NCBI GenBank assembly: GCA_029058705.1
Contig: JAIDXA010000162.1
Location: forward strand, 1 to 7,365
DNA from: Paramuribaculum sp.
GTDB lineage: Bacteria; Bacteroidota; Bacteroidia; Bacteroidales; Muribaculaceae
DNA length: 7,365 nt
Direction: 5' to 3'
Of the stretch, positions 1 through 6,976 are shown piece after piece. Each line of letters begins with the position of its first letter. The first letter of the stretch is position 1. A program made the position numbers and the translations under genes. Below the pieces are notes generated by a model. It was not told where the DNA came from, made no database searches, and saw only the letters and a program-made list of their open reading frames with translations.

Positions 1-243
1 TACAACAACCATGAGGCTCGCCGCGACCGCCGTCTCCTTCTTAACAAAAAGGAGATCGCCAAGTTGTCGAAATGTGGGAAGGAAACGGGTATGACAATCG
101 TGCCGCTCCGTATCTTTATAAATGAGCGGGGGCTGGCAAAAATGGTTATCGGGATTGGCCGTGGGAAAAAAGAATATGACAAGCGCCAATCTATCAAAGA
201 ACGTGAAGACAAACGGGCAATGGCTCGGATGTTTGAAAAATAA
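1..243 (+). CDS. smpB: SsrA-binding protein SmpB, C-terminal 80 residues (5' end outside window)
   Basis: SmpB binds tmRNA (SsrA) and delivers it to stalled ribosomes in trans-translation, in the cytoplasm. Reading frame 1 is open from the first base to a TAA at 241-243. The product contains the SmpB hallmarks HEARRDRRLLLNKKEI near its beginning, a central MTIVPLRIFI strand pair followed by a KMVIGIGRGKK segment, and the basic tail YDKRQSIKERE that becomes helical in the ribosomal mRNA channel. SmpB proteins are usually about 150 residues, so roughly the first 70 lie upstream of the window. The C-terminus looks intact. The gene converges on the lipoprotein gene to its right, with only 38 bp between the two stop codons and no convincing terminator there. 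Identification rests on motif recognition and is secure despite the truncation by the window edge. Confidence 0.93.
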   Translation, partial: YNNHEARRDRRLLLNKKEIAKLSKCGKETGMTIVPLRIFINERGLAKMVIGIGRGKKEYDKRQSIKEREDKRAMARMFEK

Positions 244-281
244 CCGTTTTTTGTGCGTGTCAGATAGAGCGGGCCTGGATC

Positions 282-1001
282 TTAGTAGTTTGTGTATTCT
301 TCTTCGTAATGCAGGTCTTTGTAGTGGCGCGGAGCGTCGAGTGGACCTCGTGATATGATGGATTTTATAGTGTCGGTGACTCTTTTCTGTTGTATGTCCG
401 AAGCTCCGGTGTTGAATGTGCGAACGAAGCCGTTCTGATCAACTACTACGGTTGCCGGATAATAAGACTCACGCGGAAGCCATGATGTCAGAGTTGAATC
501 TGCTGCGATATGTGCCCATTTGAAGTTGCGGCTCTTCATTATTTTCTTTACTGTCGACGGAGATTCTACATTCACTCCGATGAAATTGCATTGAGGAAAA
601 GAGTCCTGAAGGGATGAGAGCCATGGGATCTCGGACATGCAGGGAGGACATGTCGAAAACCAGAAGTTGAACACTGTTATCCGTCCGAGAAGATCTTTAT
701 TGGTCCAATGGTTTCCTTTGGAATCGACGATGTCTATCTGAGGCAGTGTTGTGGGTCGATGCCATTCGGTTTTTAGATTGCCGGGCGATCCCCAGAGTAA
801 TGTGTGCATATATTCGAAGAGTTCATCTTTTGTCCAGTCGGATTTTGTGGAAGCTGTCATCGGACGATGGGCATCGAAATAGATTCCCGGCGGAATCTGT
901 CGGCCTGTCGTGGCGACAGACGTGTTGCGGTTTGACGAGCATGAGCATATGGCAGTACATACAGAGACGGCCAGAAGCGAGATGAAGAACAGATGTTTCA
1001 T
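282..1001 (-). CDS. TlpA/ResA-like thioredoxin-fold lipoprotein (thiol-disulfide oxidoreductase)
   Basis: The 239-residue product begins with a lipoprotein-type signal: a basic start (MKH), a hydrophobic stretch to about residue 18, and a lipobox-like I18-C19-S20-C21 with C21 the probable lipidated cysteine. C19 is an alternative. After a linker with no recognised fold (about 22-85), residues about 86-215 form a thioredoxin-like domain. It has a strand ending in FNFWF, the redox motif C118-P-P-C121 followed by SEIPWL, and a YP motif at 181-182 before VVVDQNG that supplies the usual cis-proline. The Trp normally just before the first Cys is Thr here, a variant I associate with Bacteroidota members. 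The family is expected to reduce or exchange disulfides in the periplasm or envelope; substrate and partner cannot be told. It lies 22 bp downstream of the methyltransferase stop, so co-transcription is likely. The start is fixed by the signal peptide. Confidence 0.88.
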   Translation of the reverse strand: MKHLFFISLLAVSVCTAICSCSSNRNTSVATTGRQIPPGIYFDAHRPMTASTKSDWTKDELFEYMHTLLWGSPGNLKTEWHRPTTLPQIDIVDSKGNHWTNKDLLGRITVFNFWFSTCPPCMSEIPWLSSLQDSFPQCNFIGVNVESPSTVKKIMKSRNFKWAHIAADSTLTSWLPRESYYPATVVVDQNGFVRTFNTGASDIQQKRVTDTIKSIISRGPLDAPRHYKDLHYEEEYTNY

Positions 1002-1023
1002 ATTGAATATAATTTATAGTTGC

Positions 1024-2226
1024 TTATTCCGGGGCTGTCAGAATCAGTACGGTTTTGGCGGAGGCTGTGCGCGTAGCCCAGATTCTGTTTGTCCCTCCTT
1101 GTTTCAGTTTGAGCTTTTTAAATAGCTCTTCCGGCTTCATCGGGAAGTTACGAGTTGAAATATCTGCTTTTCCGCAAATTTTCCTGAGGGTTGTGATGTC
1201 GTTCTTGTTCATTGAGAAGACACCGGCTATTCTATGGCGTGTGCCTGGGAAATGCACAACCATATTGTCGGATATGTACAGATGGCTGCTTTGCGCGATT
1301 TTGTTCAGTCCGAAACGTGTTGACAGTATGTTGAATGGTGCGGCTTTGAAAACTGATGGGAACGGTTCATGAAGCCATTGTCCGACTTGCGGATCCGAAA
1401 AGCTGGCGCGCGACGACGCTTCTTCGTCGAATGTGAAATGGAACGAGTCAATGGTGTGGCAATCTGTGATTGTGGCTGAAGTTATTGATAATGACGCTTC
1501 AGGAGTGTTGCGATCACATATGACGACGAGTTCCTTGCATTCGTGCCTGTCTCCCACGGCTATTATCCGGCTCACCTTTGAGAGCTCGCTTAATGTATGC
1601 TTGATGTCCAGCATTGGAGATGCCTTGATTATGATTTTAGGTGCGACTGCCAGCATACGTGACAGGTGCGTGGTTACATCGGGAGTGCAATCGGCAAGCG
1701 CAAAGAGCCGCCGTCCGTAGGCTCCGCGCCTGGCCGGATCAATGAATATCGCATCAAAGCAGTCGGGGGGACAGCTGGTGAGAAATTCTGTGCTGTCGGT
1801 GTTGTGTACGGCTATATTGCGTAGTCCAAGCAGGGTGGCGTTATGAGCTGCACTGGCGGCTGTGGCAGGGTTTATCTCCAGGGCTGTTACGCTGGCTGCC
1901 ATGCGAGCGATATGGAAAGAGTCGATACCGAGTCCGCATGTCATGTCGAGAATTTTCCCGCCGGGAGGGCAGAGGCTCGCATGAAAGTGCGCCAGGGCAT
2001 CCGAGGTTGCCTGTTCGGATGAAAGTACGGATGGAAACAGGAATCGGGGAGCTGCAGAAAGTGTTTCGTTGAGTTTTTTGGAGACGCGTTGTCGGCATTC
2101 TATCTGGTCAATGACAATTTTCGGCACTGCTGCACCTTGGGAAGCAAGCCGCAGGCGGATTACGTCTTCCGAGGCCAGACGTTCGATGTCAGCCCACTGT
2201 TCCTCAGTCAGATTGATGGTTTCCAT
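1024..2226 (-). CDS. Class I SAM-dependent methyltransferase with C-terminal THUMP-like domain (PG_1098 type)
   Basis: I start the protein at the Met encoded at 2226 (400 residues, METINLTEEQW). The frame stays open 23 codons further, to 2295, but that extension (MHGNASSACINN...) looks non-coding and runs across the putative promoter. Residues 1-85 are a helical N-terminal region. Residues about 90-205 are a Rossmann-type methyltransferase core: motif I LDMTCGLGID (93-102), the acidic end of strand 2 in ALEIN (E117), and the motif IV-like FIDPARR (161-167), a DPPY-like catalytic loop. After a variable middle section, residues about 325-400 match the THUMP-like tail (HFPGTRHRIAGVF, then RNFPMKPEELFKKLKLKQGG). 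This arrangement recalls the Porphyromonas gingivalis PG_1098 family. The RNA-associated tail suggests an RNA substrate, but to my knowledge the target is not established. It is probably the first gene of a unit with the downstream thioredoxin-like lipoprotein. Confidence 0.87.
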   Translation of the reverse strand: METINLTEEQWADIERLASEDVIRLRLASQGAAVPKIVIDQIECRQRVSKKLNETLSAAPRFLFPSVLSSEQATSDALAHFHASLCPPGGKILDMTCGLGIDSFHIARMAASVTALEINPATAASAAHNATLLGLRNIAVHNTDSTEFLTSCPPDCFDAIFIDPARRGAYGRRLFALADCTPDVTTHLSRMLAVAPKIIIKASPMLDIKHTLSELSKVSRIIAVGDRHECKELVVICDRNTPEASLSITSATITDCHTIDSFHFTFDEEASSRASFSDPQVGQWLHEPFPSVFKAAPFNILSTRFGLNKIAQSSHLYISDNMVVHFPGTRHRIAGVFSMNKNDITTLRKICGKADISTRNFPMKPEELFKKLKLKQGGTNRIWATRTASAKTVLILTAPE

Positions 2227-2242
2227 TCTTGAAAAATTTCTG

Positions 2243-2273
2243 CAAGTTAATAAATAAAAATTATTTATGCAAG
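2243..2273 (-). promoter_or_regulatory. Possible promoter of the methyltransferase operon
   Basis: Read on the minus strand, CTTG (2273-2270) is followed after 19 bp by TTAACTTG (2250-2243), an imperfect match to the Bacteroidota pattern TTTG-N17-23-TAnnTTTG. The spacer is very AT-rich. The predicted start would fall about 10-15 nt before the ATG at 2226, which supports that start codon over the upstream one at 2295. Mismatches in both boxes keep confidence modest. Confidence 0.4.
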
Positions 2274-2297
2274 CGCTTGATGCATTTCCATGCAAGC
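2267..2297. repeat. ATGCAAGC direct repeats with embedded palindromes upstream of the methyltransferase
   Basis: ATGCAAGC occurs at 2267-2274 and again at 2290-2297, a 23-bp phase of about two helical turns. Between and over them lie a perfect 10-bp palindrome CAAGCGCTTG (2270-2279) and an inverted repeat TGCAT-TTCC-ATGCA (2281-2294). The first copy covers the putative -33 box of the minus-strand promoter, which is where an operator could act. This is seen directly in the sequence; an operator role is inference and no regulator gene is visible in the window. Confidence 0.45.
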
Positions 2298-2384
2298 CGA
2301 GATGAATGAGGACGGAAAAAGGAATGGTGTCGGATTCTCAGTCAGAAGGGGAAGATCGGGGACAGAAACAGCTTTGGCATGGAA

Positions 2385-2416
2385 TTTGTTATTATGAGAG
2401 TTGATTAGTAAATTTG
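2385..2416 (+). promoter_or_regulatory. Bacteroidota-type promoter for the TPR gene and dcp
   Basis: TTTG at 2385-2388, a 20-bp spacer, then TAAATTTG at 2409-2416, an exact match to the -33 TTTG / -7 TAnnTTTG consensus of the Bacteroidota primary sigma factor. The expected transcript start is near 2420-2423, leaving a 5' leader of only 15-20 nt before the ATG at 2439. This supports 2439 as the start rather than the in-frame Met ten codons in (2466). No Shine-Dalgarno sequence is evident, as is usual in this phylum. Confidence 0.72.
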
Positions 2417-2438
2417 CAATGAACAGAATTCTCCCCTG

Positions 2439-4658
2439 ATGATAAAACTGCCCCAACTTCAACTTATGTCCGAGCGGATTGTTGACGCAATTCGTGAATC
2501 GAAATATTCAGAAGCGTTTTCAGAGCTGGCTGCCATGGCGGAAGCAACTTCGTCGCCGTGGACGATACGAAATGAAATAACGAGACTCCGTGAAAGTTTC
2601 GGCTTTCTTCGCGATTATGCTGTCAATGGAGCTGAAGATCCGGAACGGAACGATATTCTGGCCGAGATCAAAGCTGGCATAATTACTCAAACCGAGGCTA
2701 TTATGCGGCTTTCTATGGCTGAAGAGTCGCCTAAGATCTATTTTGGGAATCTTCGCTATGAGAAACTCCAGCCAGACTCGTCTATCCCCGGTCTTCTCAG
2801 TGCGTTTCGGCAGATGAATTCCGATTTAAGCATTATGGCATTCACCTCATCTTCTGCCTTTGCATCAGATGGTGAATTGAAAAAAGACAAAGCGCTTCAG
2901 ATGGAGATGGCCCGTCGGATATTCAACCTGATCTGGACTACATTCCCTTTGAAATCGGATGATTGTGACGCGATTCGTGCAACGTTATCGGATGATTCGA
3001 TCAGGAATGAGTTCCGTGTGCTTTTTTTAAACGCTGTAATGCTTGGTGGACTTGAGTTCTATGATGAGCGGAGGCTTGTTCTTCTTGCCGAATCTTATTT
3101 GTCGGGGTCGGGTGAACTTGAGCTCCATGCGCTGGTGGGGCTGGTGATCTCTCTATGGGTTCAGCGGGAATCCCTTTCCGGAAAGGCGCTTAAAAATGTG
3201 ATGGGATCGATCCGCGAGAAAAAAGGATGGGGCGAAGATCTGAAAATGATTTTTCTGAATCTTGTGCGAACCCGCGACACTGACCGCATTACCCGCACAT
3301 TGAATGAAGAGGTGATTCCTGGGATGATGAAACTCAGGCCGGAAATTTTCCGGAAATTCTCCGGAAAAGATCTGTCTGACGAATTGGATGCAGGAGAAAT
3401 GAATCCGGAATGGGAATCTTTGCTTGAGAGCTCCGGTATTGCAGACAAACTGAAAGAGCTTAATGACCTTCAGTCTGAGGGTGGTGATGTTATGCATTCG
3501 ACTTTTGCCGGATTAAAGGGATTTCCGTTTTTCCATCACGTGGCAAACTGGTTTCTTCCATTTTTTACAGAGCAGCCGGATGTAAGCAATGTCCTTGCTG
3601 AGTCGGCTGATGACCTTGGCGAATTGATCGCTATGATGCCGATGATATGCGACAATGACAAGTATTCATTGGTTTTGTCTCTGAGCCAGATGCCTCCAGC
3701 GAACCGCAGGATGATGATCGAACAGTTCAAGATTCAGAATGTCAATCTTTCGGAATTGCGTAATTCACTCCTTAACCCTGATATAGTAAGCCGAGGAAAC
3801 AGGGCGAATGATATTATACATGATTATTACCGTTTCTTTACGCTTTTCCGCCGGAAATCGGAATTCCACAATCCGTTTTCAACTCCGATCAATCTTGCGG
3901 CCGTAGGATTGCTTGCCCCGGATCTGGTTGATATGGATGCGTTGCAGGCTGTAGGGGAGTTTTATTTCAAACGCGGCTACTATTCCGAAGCGCTTGAAGT
4001 TTTCCGTCTTCTTTTGTCTGACGACGGAGTCTCTGCCTCATTATGCCAAAAAGCAGGATATTGTGAGCAGCAGCTGGGAAATATAGAGGGCGCGCTCGAG
4101 CTTTACAGACGCAGCGAATTGCTTTCGTCTCCAGGAGCCTGGCTCAGACGGCGCATTGCCTATTGCCTTAGGATGCTCGGGCAACATAAGGAGGCTGCCG
4201 GATATTATAAGGAACTCTCGGAAGAAAAACCGCAGGATCTCGGGCTGGCGCTTAATCTCGGACATTGCTATCTGGCACTCGGACTGTTCCAGGATGCGTT
4301 GCAATGCTATTTTAAAGTAGAATACCTCGATGAGAATGGGACGAGAGCATTACGCCCGATCGCATGGTGTTCTTTTGTCGAAGGCGACTATGAGCGTTCT
4401 GAAAAATATTATGACAGGATTCTGGCGGGTGAACCAACATCGACTGATTATCTGAATGCCGGCCATCTTCAGCTTGCCGAAAAAAAATTCAGTCAGGCGG
4501 TGAATTTCTATTCAGCCTATCTCCGGTCGGTCAATGGAGATGCCGGAAAGCTCTATGAAGCGGTAGCCGCCGATAAGGAGTTTCTTGACAAAGCCGGAAT
4601 TGATCCGCTTATAATTTCGCTGGTTCTTGATAAGGCCGTGTATCCATCTGCTGAATAG
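2439..4658 (+). CDS. TPR-repeat protein with uncharacterised 500-residue N-terminal region
   Basis: This is a 739-residue protein without a signal peptide or obvious membrane segment, so probably cytoplasmic. The C-terminal part, about residues 502-702, reads as six tandem TPR-like helix pairs with a roughly 34-residue period. Clear examples are FYFKRGYYSEALEVF (508-522), GYCEQQLGNIEGALELY (540-556), AYCLRMLGQHKEAAGYY (574-590), GHCYLALGLFQDALQCY (608-624), and more diverged units at about 635-668 and 669-702. TPR solenoids bind proteins or peptides. The N-terminal 500 residues are mostly helical in appearance, and I do not recognise a domain there. They include an aromatic patch, F362-P-F-F365 then N370-W371-F372 and P374-F375-F376, that looks like a conserved core. 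I have an impression of similar proteins in other Bacteroidales but cannot confirm it here. It is the first gene of a likely unit with dcp, 46 bp downstream. Function is unknown; a scaffold or chaperone-like role is only inferred from the TPRs. Confidence 0.85.
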   Translation: MIKLPQLQLMSERIVDAIRESKYSEAFSELAAMAEATSSPWTIRNEITRLRESFGFLRDYAVNGAEDPERNDILAEIKAGIITQTEAIMRLSMAEESPKIYFGNLRYEKLQPDSSIPGLLSAFRQMNSDLSIMAFTSSSAFASDGELKKDKALQMEMARRIFNLIWTTFPLKSDDCDAIRATLSDDSIRNEFRVLFLNAVMLGGLEFYDERRLVLLAESYLSGSGELELHALVGLVISLWVQRESLSGKALKNVMGSIREKKGWGEDLKMIFLNLVRTRDTDRITRTLNEEVIPGMMKLRPEIFRKFSGKDLSDELDAGEMNPEWESLLESSGIADKLKELNDLQSEGGDVMHSTFAGLKGFPFFHHVANWFLPFFTEQPDVSNVLAESADDLGELIAMMPMICDNDKYSLVLSLSQMPPANRRMMIEQFKIQNVNLSELRNSLLNPDIVSRGNRANDIIHDYYRFFTLFRRKSEFHNPFSTPINLAAVGLLAPDLVDMDALQAVGEFYFKRGYYSEALEVFRLLLSDDGVSASLCQKAGYCEQQLGNIEGALELYRRSELLSSPGAWLRRRIAYCLRMLGQHKEAAGYYKELSEEKPQDLGLALNLGHCYLALGLFQDALQCYFKVEYLDENGTRALRPIAWCSFVEGDYERSEKYYDRILAGEPTSTDYLNAGHLQLAEKKFSQAVNFYSAYLRSVNGDAGKLYEAVAADKEFLDKAGIDPLIISLVLDKAVYPSAE

Positions 4659-4704
4659 AAGCCGAAGGCTAATGTATGTTACATTATATTAATAAAAAAG
4701 TCCA

Positions 4705-6735
4705 ATGAATCCGTTATTAAAAAAATTCAATACACCTCTCTCGACAGTCCCGTTTTCTGAAATCCGCAATGAACATTATCTTCCGGCAATAAAGAAGGGC
4801 ATTGCCAGGGCTCTTGAAGAGGTTGACCTTATTGCAGACAACGAAGAGTTGCCGACTTTTGAAAACACTATTGTCGCTCTTGAAAAAGCCGGCTCTGATC
4901 TTGAACGTTCCCTGAATGTTTTCTTCCCTCTTCTTTCCGCCAATGCCGATGACGAAATGATGGGTATCTCGCTGGAGGTATCTCCTCTGCTCAGTGAATA
5001 TTCATCGGCGATTTCGCTCAACCGAAAGTTATGGGAACGAATCCGCATAGTCTATGATATGAGAGATTCCCTAAATCTTGACGTTGAAGATTCGACTCTT
5101 CTGAAAGAGACTTACGACAGTTTCGCCCGCAGTGGGGCTCTTCTTGAAGGAGAGTCCCGCGAGGAGTTCAAACGCATAAAAACGAGGATTGGTGAGCTGA
5201 CGACGCTTTTCGGCCAGAATGTTCTTCGTGAATTGAACACATACGAGATATACCTGACGAAAGAGGATCTTGACGGGCTGACGGACGACCTTATTGAAGA
5301 GGCTGCTCATGCTGCAGCGGCAAAGGGTCGTGACGGTGAATATCTCTTTACGCTTGCCCAGCCGACCTATGTGGCGTTTATGAAGTATTCTTCCAGGCGC
5401 GATCTGCGTGAGCGGATGTACCGATTGTATACTGGACGGAACATGTCAGGTGAATACTCAAATATCGGCATTGTCAAAGAACTTACAGAACTTCGTGCCT
5501 CACTTGCCGTTTTACTTGGCCGTCAGACCTATGCTCACTTCTCTCTTGAGCCTACAATGGCCGGATCTCCCGGTCGGGTCATGGAACTTCTATGTTCGCT
5601 TCGTGACGCTTATAGTTCTGCCGGACTGTCAGAGCTGGAAGAGTTGCGACAGTTCGCTTCGCAACTTGAAGGAGAGCCGGTCGATATTACCCCCTGGGAT
5701 TACAGCTATTATGCAACAAAGCTGCGTAAGGCAAAATTTGATTACAATGAGGAGGAGTTGCGTCCGTATTTTAAACTTGACAATGTTGTTTCGGGAGTTT
5801 TTGGCCTTGCAACCCGCCTGTATGGACTGACATTTTCCGAACGTACGGATCTGGATCTCTACCATCCGGATGTTCGAGCCTATGAAGTTTCTGATTCAGA
5901 CGGAAGCTATATCGGAGTAATATATACGGATTTCTTCCCTCGCGAAAGCAAGCAGTCGGGAGCGTGGATGACCGAATTCAAACCTCAGTGGATCGAGCCG
6001 ACCGGAGAAAATTCACGGCCGCATATCTCTATTGTAATGAATTTCACAAAGCCGACTCCGACGAAGCCGTCATTGCTGACACCCGGTGAGGTCAGGACTT
6101 TCCTTCATGAATTTGGACACGCTCTTCACGGGCTTCTGTCCCAGACGAAATATGCGTCACTTTCTGGAACAAATGTGCGGCGGGATTTTGTTGAGTTGCC
6201 GTCTCAGTTTAACGAAAACTTCTTGACGTGCAGGGAGTTCCTGAATGAGTTTGCTGTGCATTTTGAAACAGGCGATCCGATTCCGTCAGAGTTGGTTGAC
6301 AGGTTGACGGTATCCGGACAGTTCGGCGCCGCCTACGCTTGCATGCGGCAGCTATATTTCGGATTCCTTGATATGGCATGGCATTCAATAACATCACCGG
6401 TAGAAGATGTGGCTCGTTTTGAGTTTGAATCGACAAAGAGTGTCCGAGTGTTTGAGCCAATAGAAGGTTCACTCGTATCGCCTCAGTTCAGTCATATTTT
6501 TGCCGGAGGTTATGCCGCCGGCTATTACAGTTACAAGTGGTCTGAAGTTCTTGATGCTGATGCTTTTGATAAATTCCGTAGCGAAGGAATTTTCAATCAG
6601 GCAGTGGCGTCATCGTTCCGCAGCAACATACTTGAACGTGGGGGAACTGAGAGTCCAGCCGTTCTTTATCATCGTTTCCGCGGCCAGGAGCCTTCGATAG
6701 ACGCGTTGCTGCGGCGTGACGGAATCGTTGGCTGA
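4705..6735 (+). CDS. dcp: Peptidyl-dipeptidase Dcp (M3 family zinc metallopeptidase)
   Basis: Dcp removes dipeptides from the C-terminus of short peptides, a late step in intracellular protein turnover. The 676-residue length is close to E. coli Dcp (about 680). The N-terminus (NPLLKKFNTPLSTVPF, then HYLPAIKKGI and LPTFENTI) is typical of M3A enzymes. The zinc site is H468-E469-F-G-H472 with the third ligand E497 in DFVELPSQ, the same 29-residue spacing from the first His as in thimet oligopeptidase. SGTNVRRDFVELPSQ and the C-terminal H597-I-F-A-G-G-Y603-A-A-G-Y607-Y-S-Y610 segment carry the His and Tyr residues that contact substrate. No signal peptide is present, so it is cytoplasmic. The related oligopeptidase A (PrlC) is the main alternative, but the motif wording favours Dcp. 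It follows the TPR gene by 46 bp with no consensus promoter in the gap, so it is likely co-transcribed; a strong terminator follows. Confidence 0.92.
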   Translation: MNPLLKKFNTPLSTVPFSEIRNEHYLPAIKKGIARALEEVDLIADNEELPTFENTIVALEKAGSDLERSLNVFFPLLSANADDEMMGISLEVSPLLSEYSSAISLNRKLWERIRIVYDMRDSLNLDVEDSTLLKETYDSFARSGALLEGESREEFKRIKTRIGELTTLFGQNVLRELNTYEIYLTKEDLDGLTDDLIEEAAHAAAAKGRDGEYLFTLAQPTYVAFMKYSSRRDLRERMYRLYTGRNMSGEYSNIGIVKELTELRASLAVLLGRQTYAHFSLEPTMAGSPGRVMELLCSLRDAYSSAGLSELEELRQFASQLEGEPVDITPWDYSYYATKLRKAKFDYNEEELRPYFKLDNVVSGVFGLATRLYGLTFSERTDLDLYHPDVRAYEVSDSDGSYIGVIYTDFFPRESKQSGAWMTEFKPQWIEPTGENSRPHISIVMNFTKPTPTKPSLLTPGEVRTFLHEFGHALHGLLSQTKYASLSGTNVRRDFVELPSQFNENFLTCREFLNEFAVHFETGDPIPSELVDRLTVSGQFGAAYACMRQLYFGFLDMAWHSITSPVEDVARFEFESTKSVRVFEPIEGSLVSPQFSHIFAGGYAAGYYSYKWSEVLDADAFDKFRSEGIFNQAVASSFRSNILERGGTESPAVLYHRFRGQEPSIDALLRRDGIVG

Positions 6736-6764
6736 AAAGGTTAGGTTATGCACAATTGGCTATG

Positions 6765-6811
6765 AGCGCTGTTGCACGGGGTCGGTGATCCCGACGCGAC
6801 AGCGCTTTTTT
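6765..6811 (+). terminator. Intrinsic terminator after dcp
   Basis: AGCGCTGT (6765-6772) pairs perfectly with ACAGCGCT (6799-6806), extended inward by T6773-G6798 (G-U), G6774-C6797 and C6775-G6796. After a five-base bulge, an inner stem follows: GTCGG (6781-6785) with CCGAC (6791-6795) around a five-base loop. A run of six T (6806-6811) follows on the plus strand. The structure begins 30 nt after the dcp stop. The opposite strand has no matching T-run beyond the stem, so it mainly serves the plus-strand transcript. Confidence 0.85.
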
Positions 6812-6899
6812 CATACTGGCTTCAAGCCTATATGGATTTAATGCGATTGAATGAGATTCGATTGCGAATAGGGGGGGCGAGGAAATGAAAGTTGCAATC

Positions 6900-6928
6900 A
6901 GGCAGGCTTCTAAACGCGGGAGGCAGGC
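6900..6928. repeat. AGGCAGGC direct repeats downstream of rpmE2
   Basis: AGGCAGGC occurs at 6900-6907 and 6921-6928, 21 bp apart. Its complement GCCTGCCT lies at 6937-6944 as the other arm of the adjacent hairpin. Either copy could pair with that arm, so two mutually exclusive stems are possible on either strand's transcript. Confidence 0.5.
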
Positions 6929-6946
6929 CAAATGTGGCCTGCCTCC
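6919..6946 (-). terminator. GC-rich 12-bp perfect hairpin, probable 3' end of the rpmE2 transcript
   Basis: GGAGGCAGGCCA (6919-6930) is perfectly complementary to TGGCCTGCCTCC (6935-6946) around a four-base loop, and weaker pairs can extend the stem outward. It begins 30 nt past the rpmE2 stop on the minus strand. Only a short GTTT follows on that strand, so it lacks a classic U-tract. It may act as a weak terminator or as a 3'-end stabiliser after termination further on. The plus strand also lacks a T-run after it. Confidence 0.55.
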
Positions 6947-6976
6947 TGTATCTGTTATATCCGAATTTGTCGGGAA

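Noticed and set aside
2227..2295. Upstream in-frame extension of the methyltransferase to a Met at 2295
   Set aside because: The 23 extra residues look non-coding, the stretch is AT-rich and covers the likely promoter, and METINLTEEQW at 2226 is the natural family start.
2302..2397. Two overlapping plus-strand mini-frames (31 and 32 codons, starting at 2302 and 2306) as a possible leader peptide or small gene
   Set aside because: They run through the -33 element of the TPR promoter, start upstream of its predicted transcript start, and show no coding signature.
2265..2462. 65-residue minus-strand open frame across the divergent intergenic region
   Set aside because: It begins inside the TPR gene, crosses that gene's promoter on the opposite strand, and its translation resembles no protein family.
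3153..3497. Minus-strand open frames of 95-114 residues inside the TPR gene
   Set aside because: Shadow frames antisense to a well-supported coding sequence, with no recognisable motif.
4660..4684. Small hairpins in the TPR-dcp gap (AGCC/GGCT and ATGTA/TACAT)
   Set aside because: Stems of 4-5 bp without a following T-run are too weak to call a terminator or regulatory element.
5408..5830. 140-residue plus-strand frame inside dcp
   Set aside because: It is an alternate frame of the peptidase gene, whose own frame carries continuous family similarity through this region.
6818..6828. GGCTT-C-AAGCC palindrome after the dcp terminator
   Set aside because: A one-base loop cannot form a stable RNA hairpin, and an 11-base dyad alone is weak evidence of a protein site.
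6746..6931. 61-residue minus-strand open frame downstream of rpmE2
   Set aside because: It covers both hairpins, starts in the loop of one of them, and has no recognisable domain.
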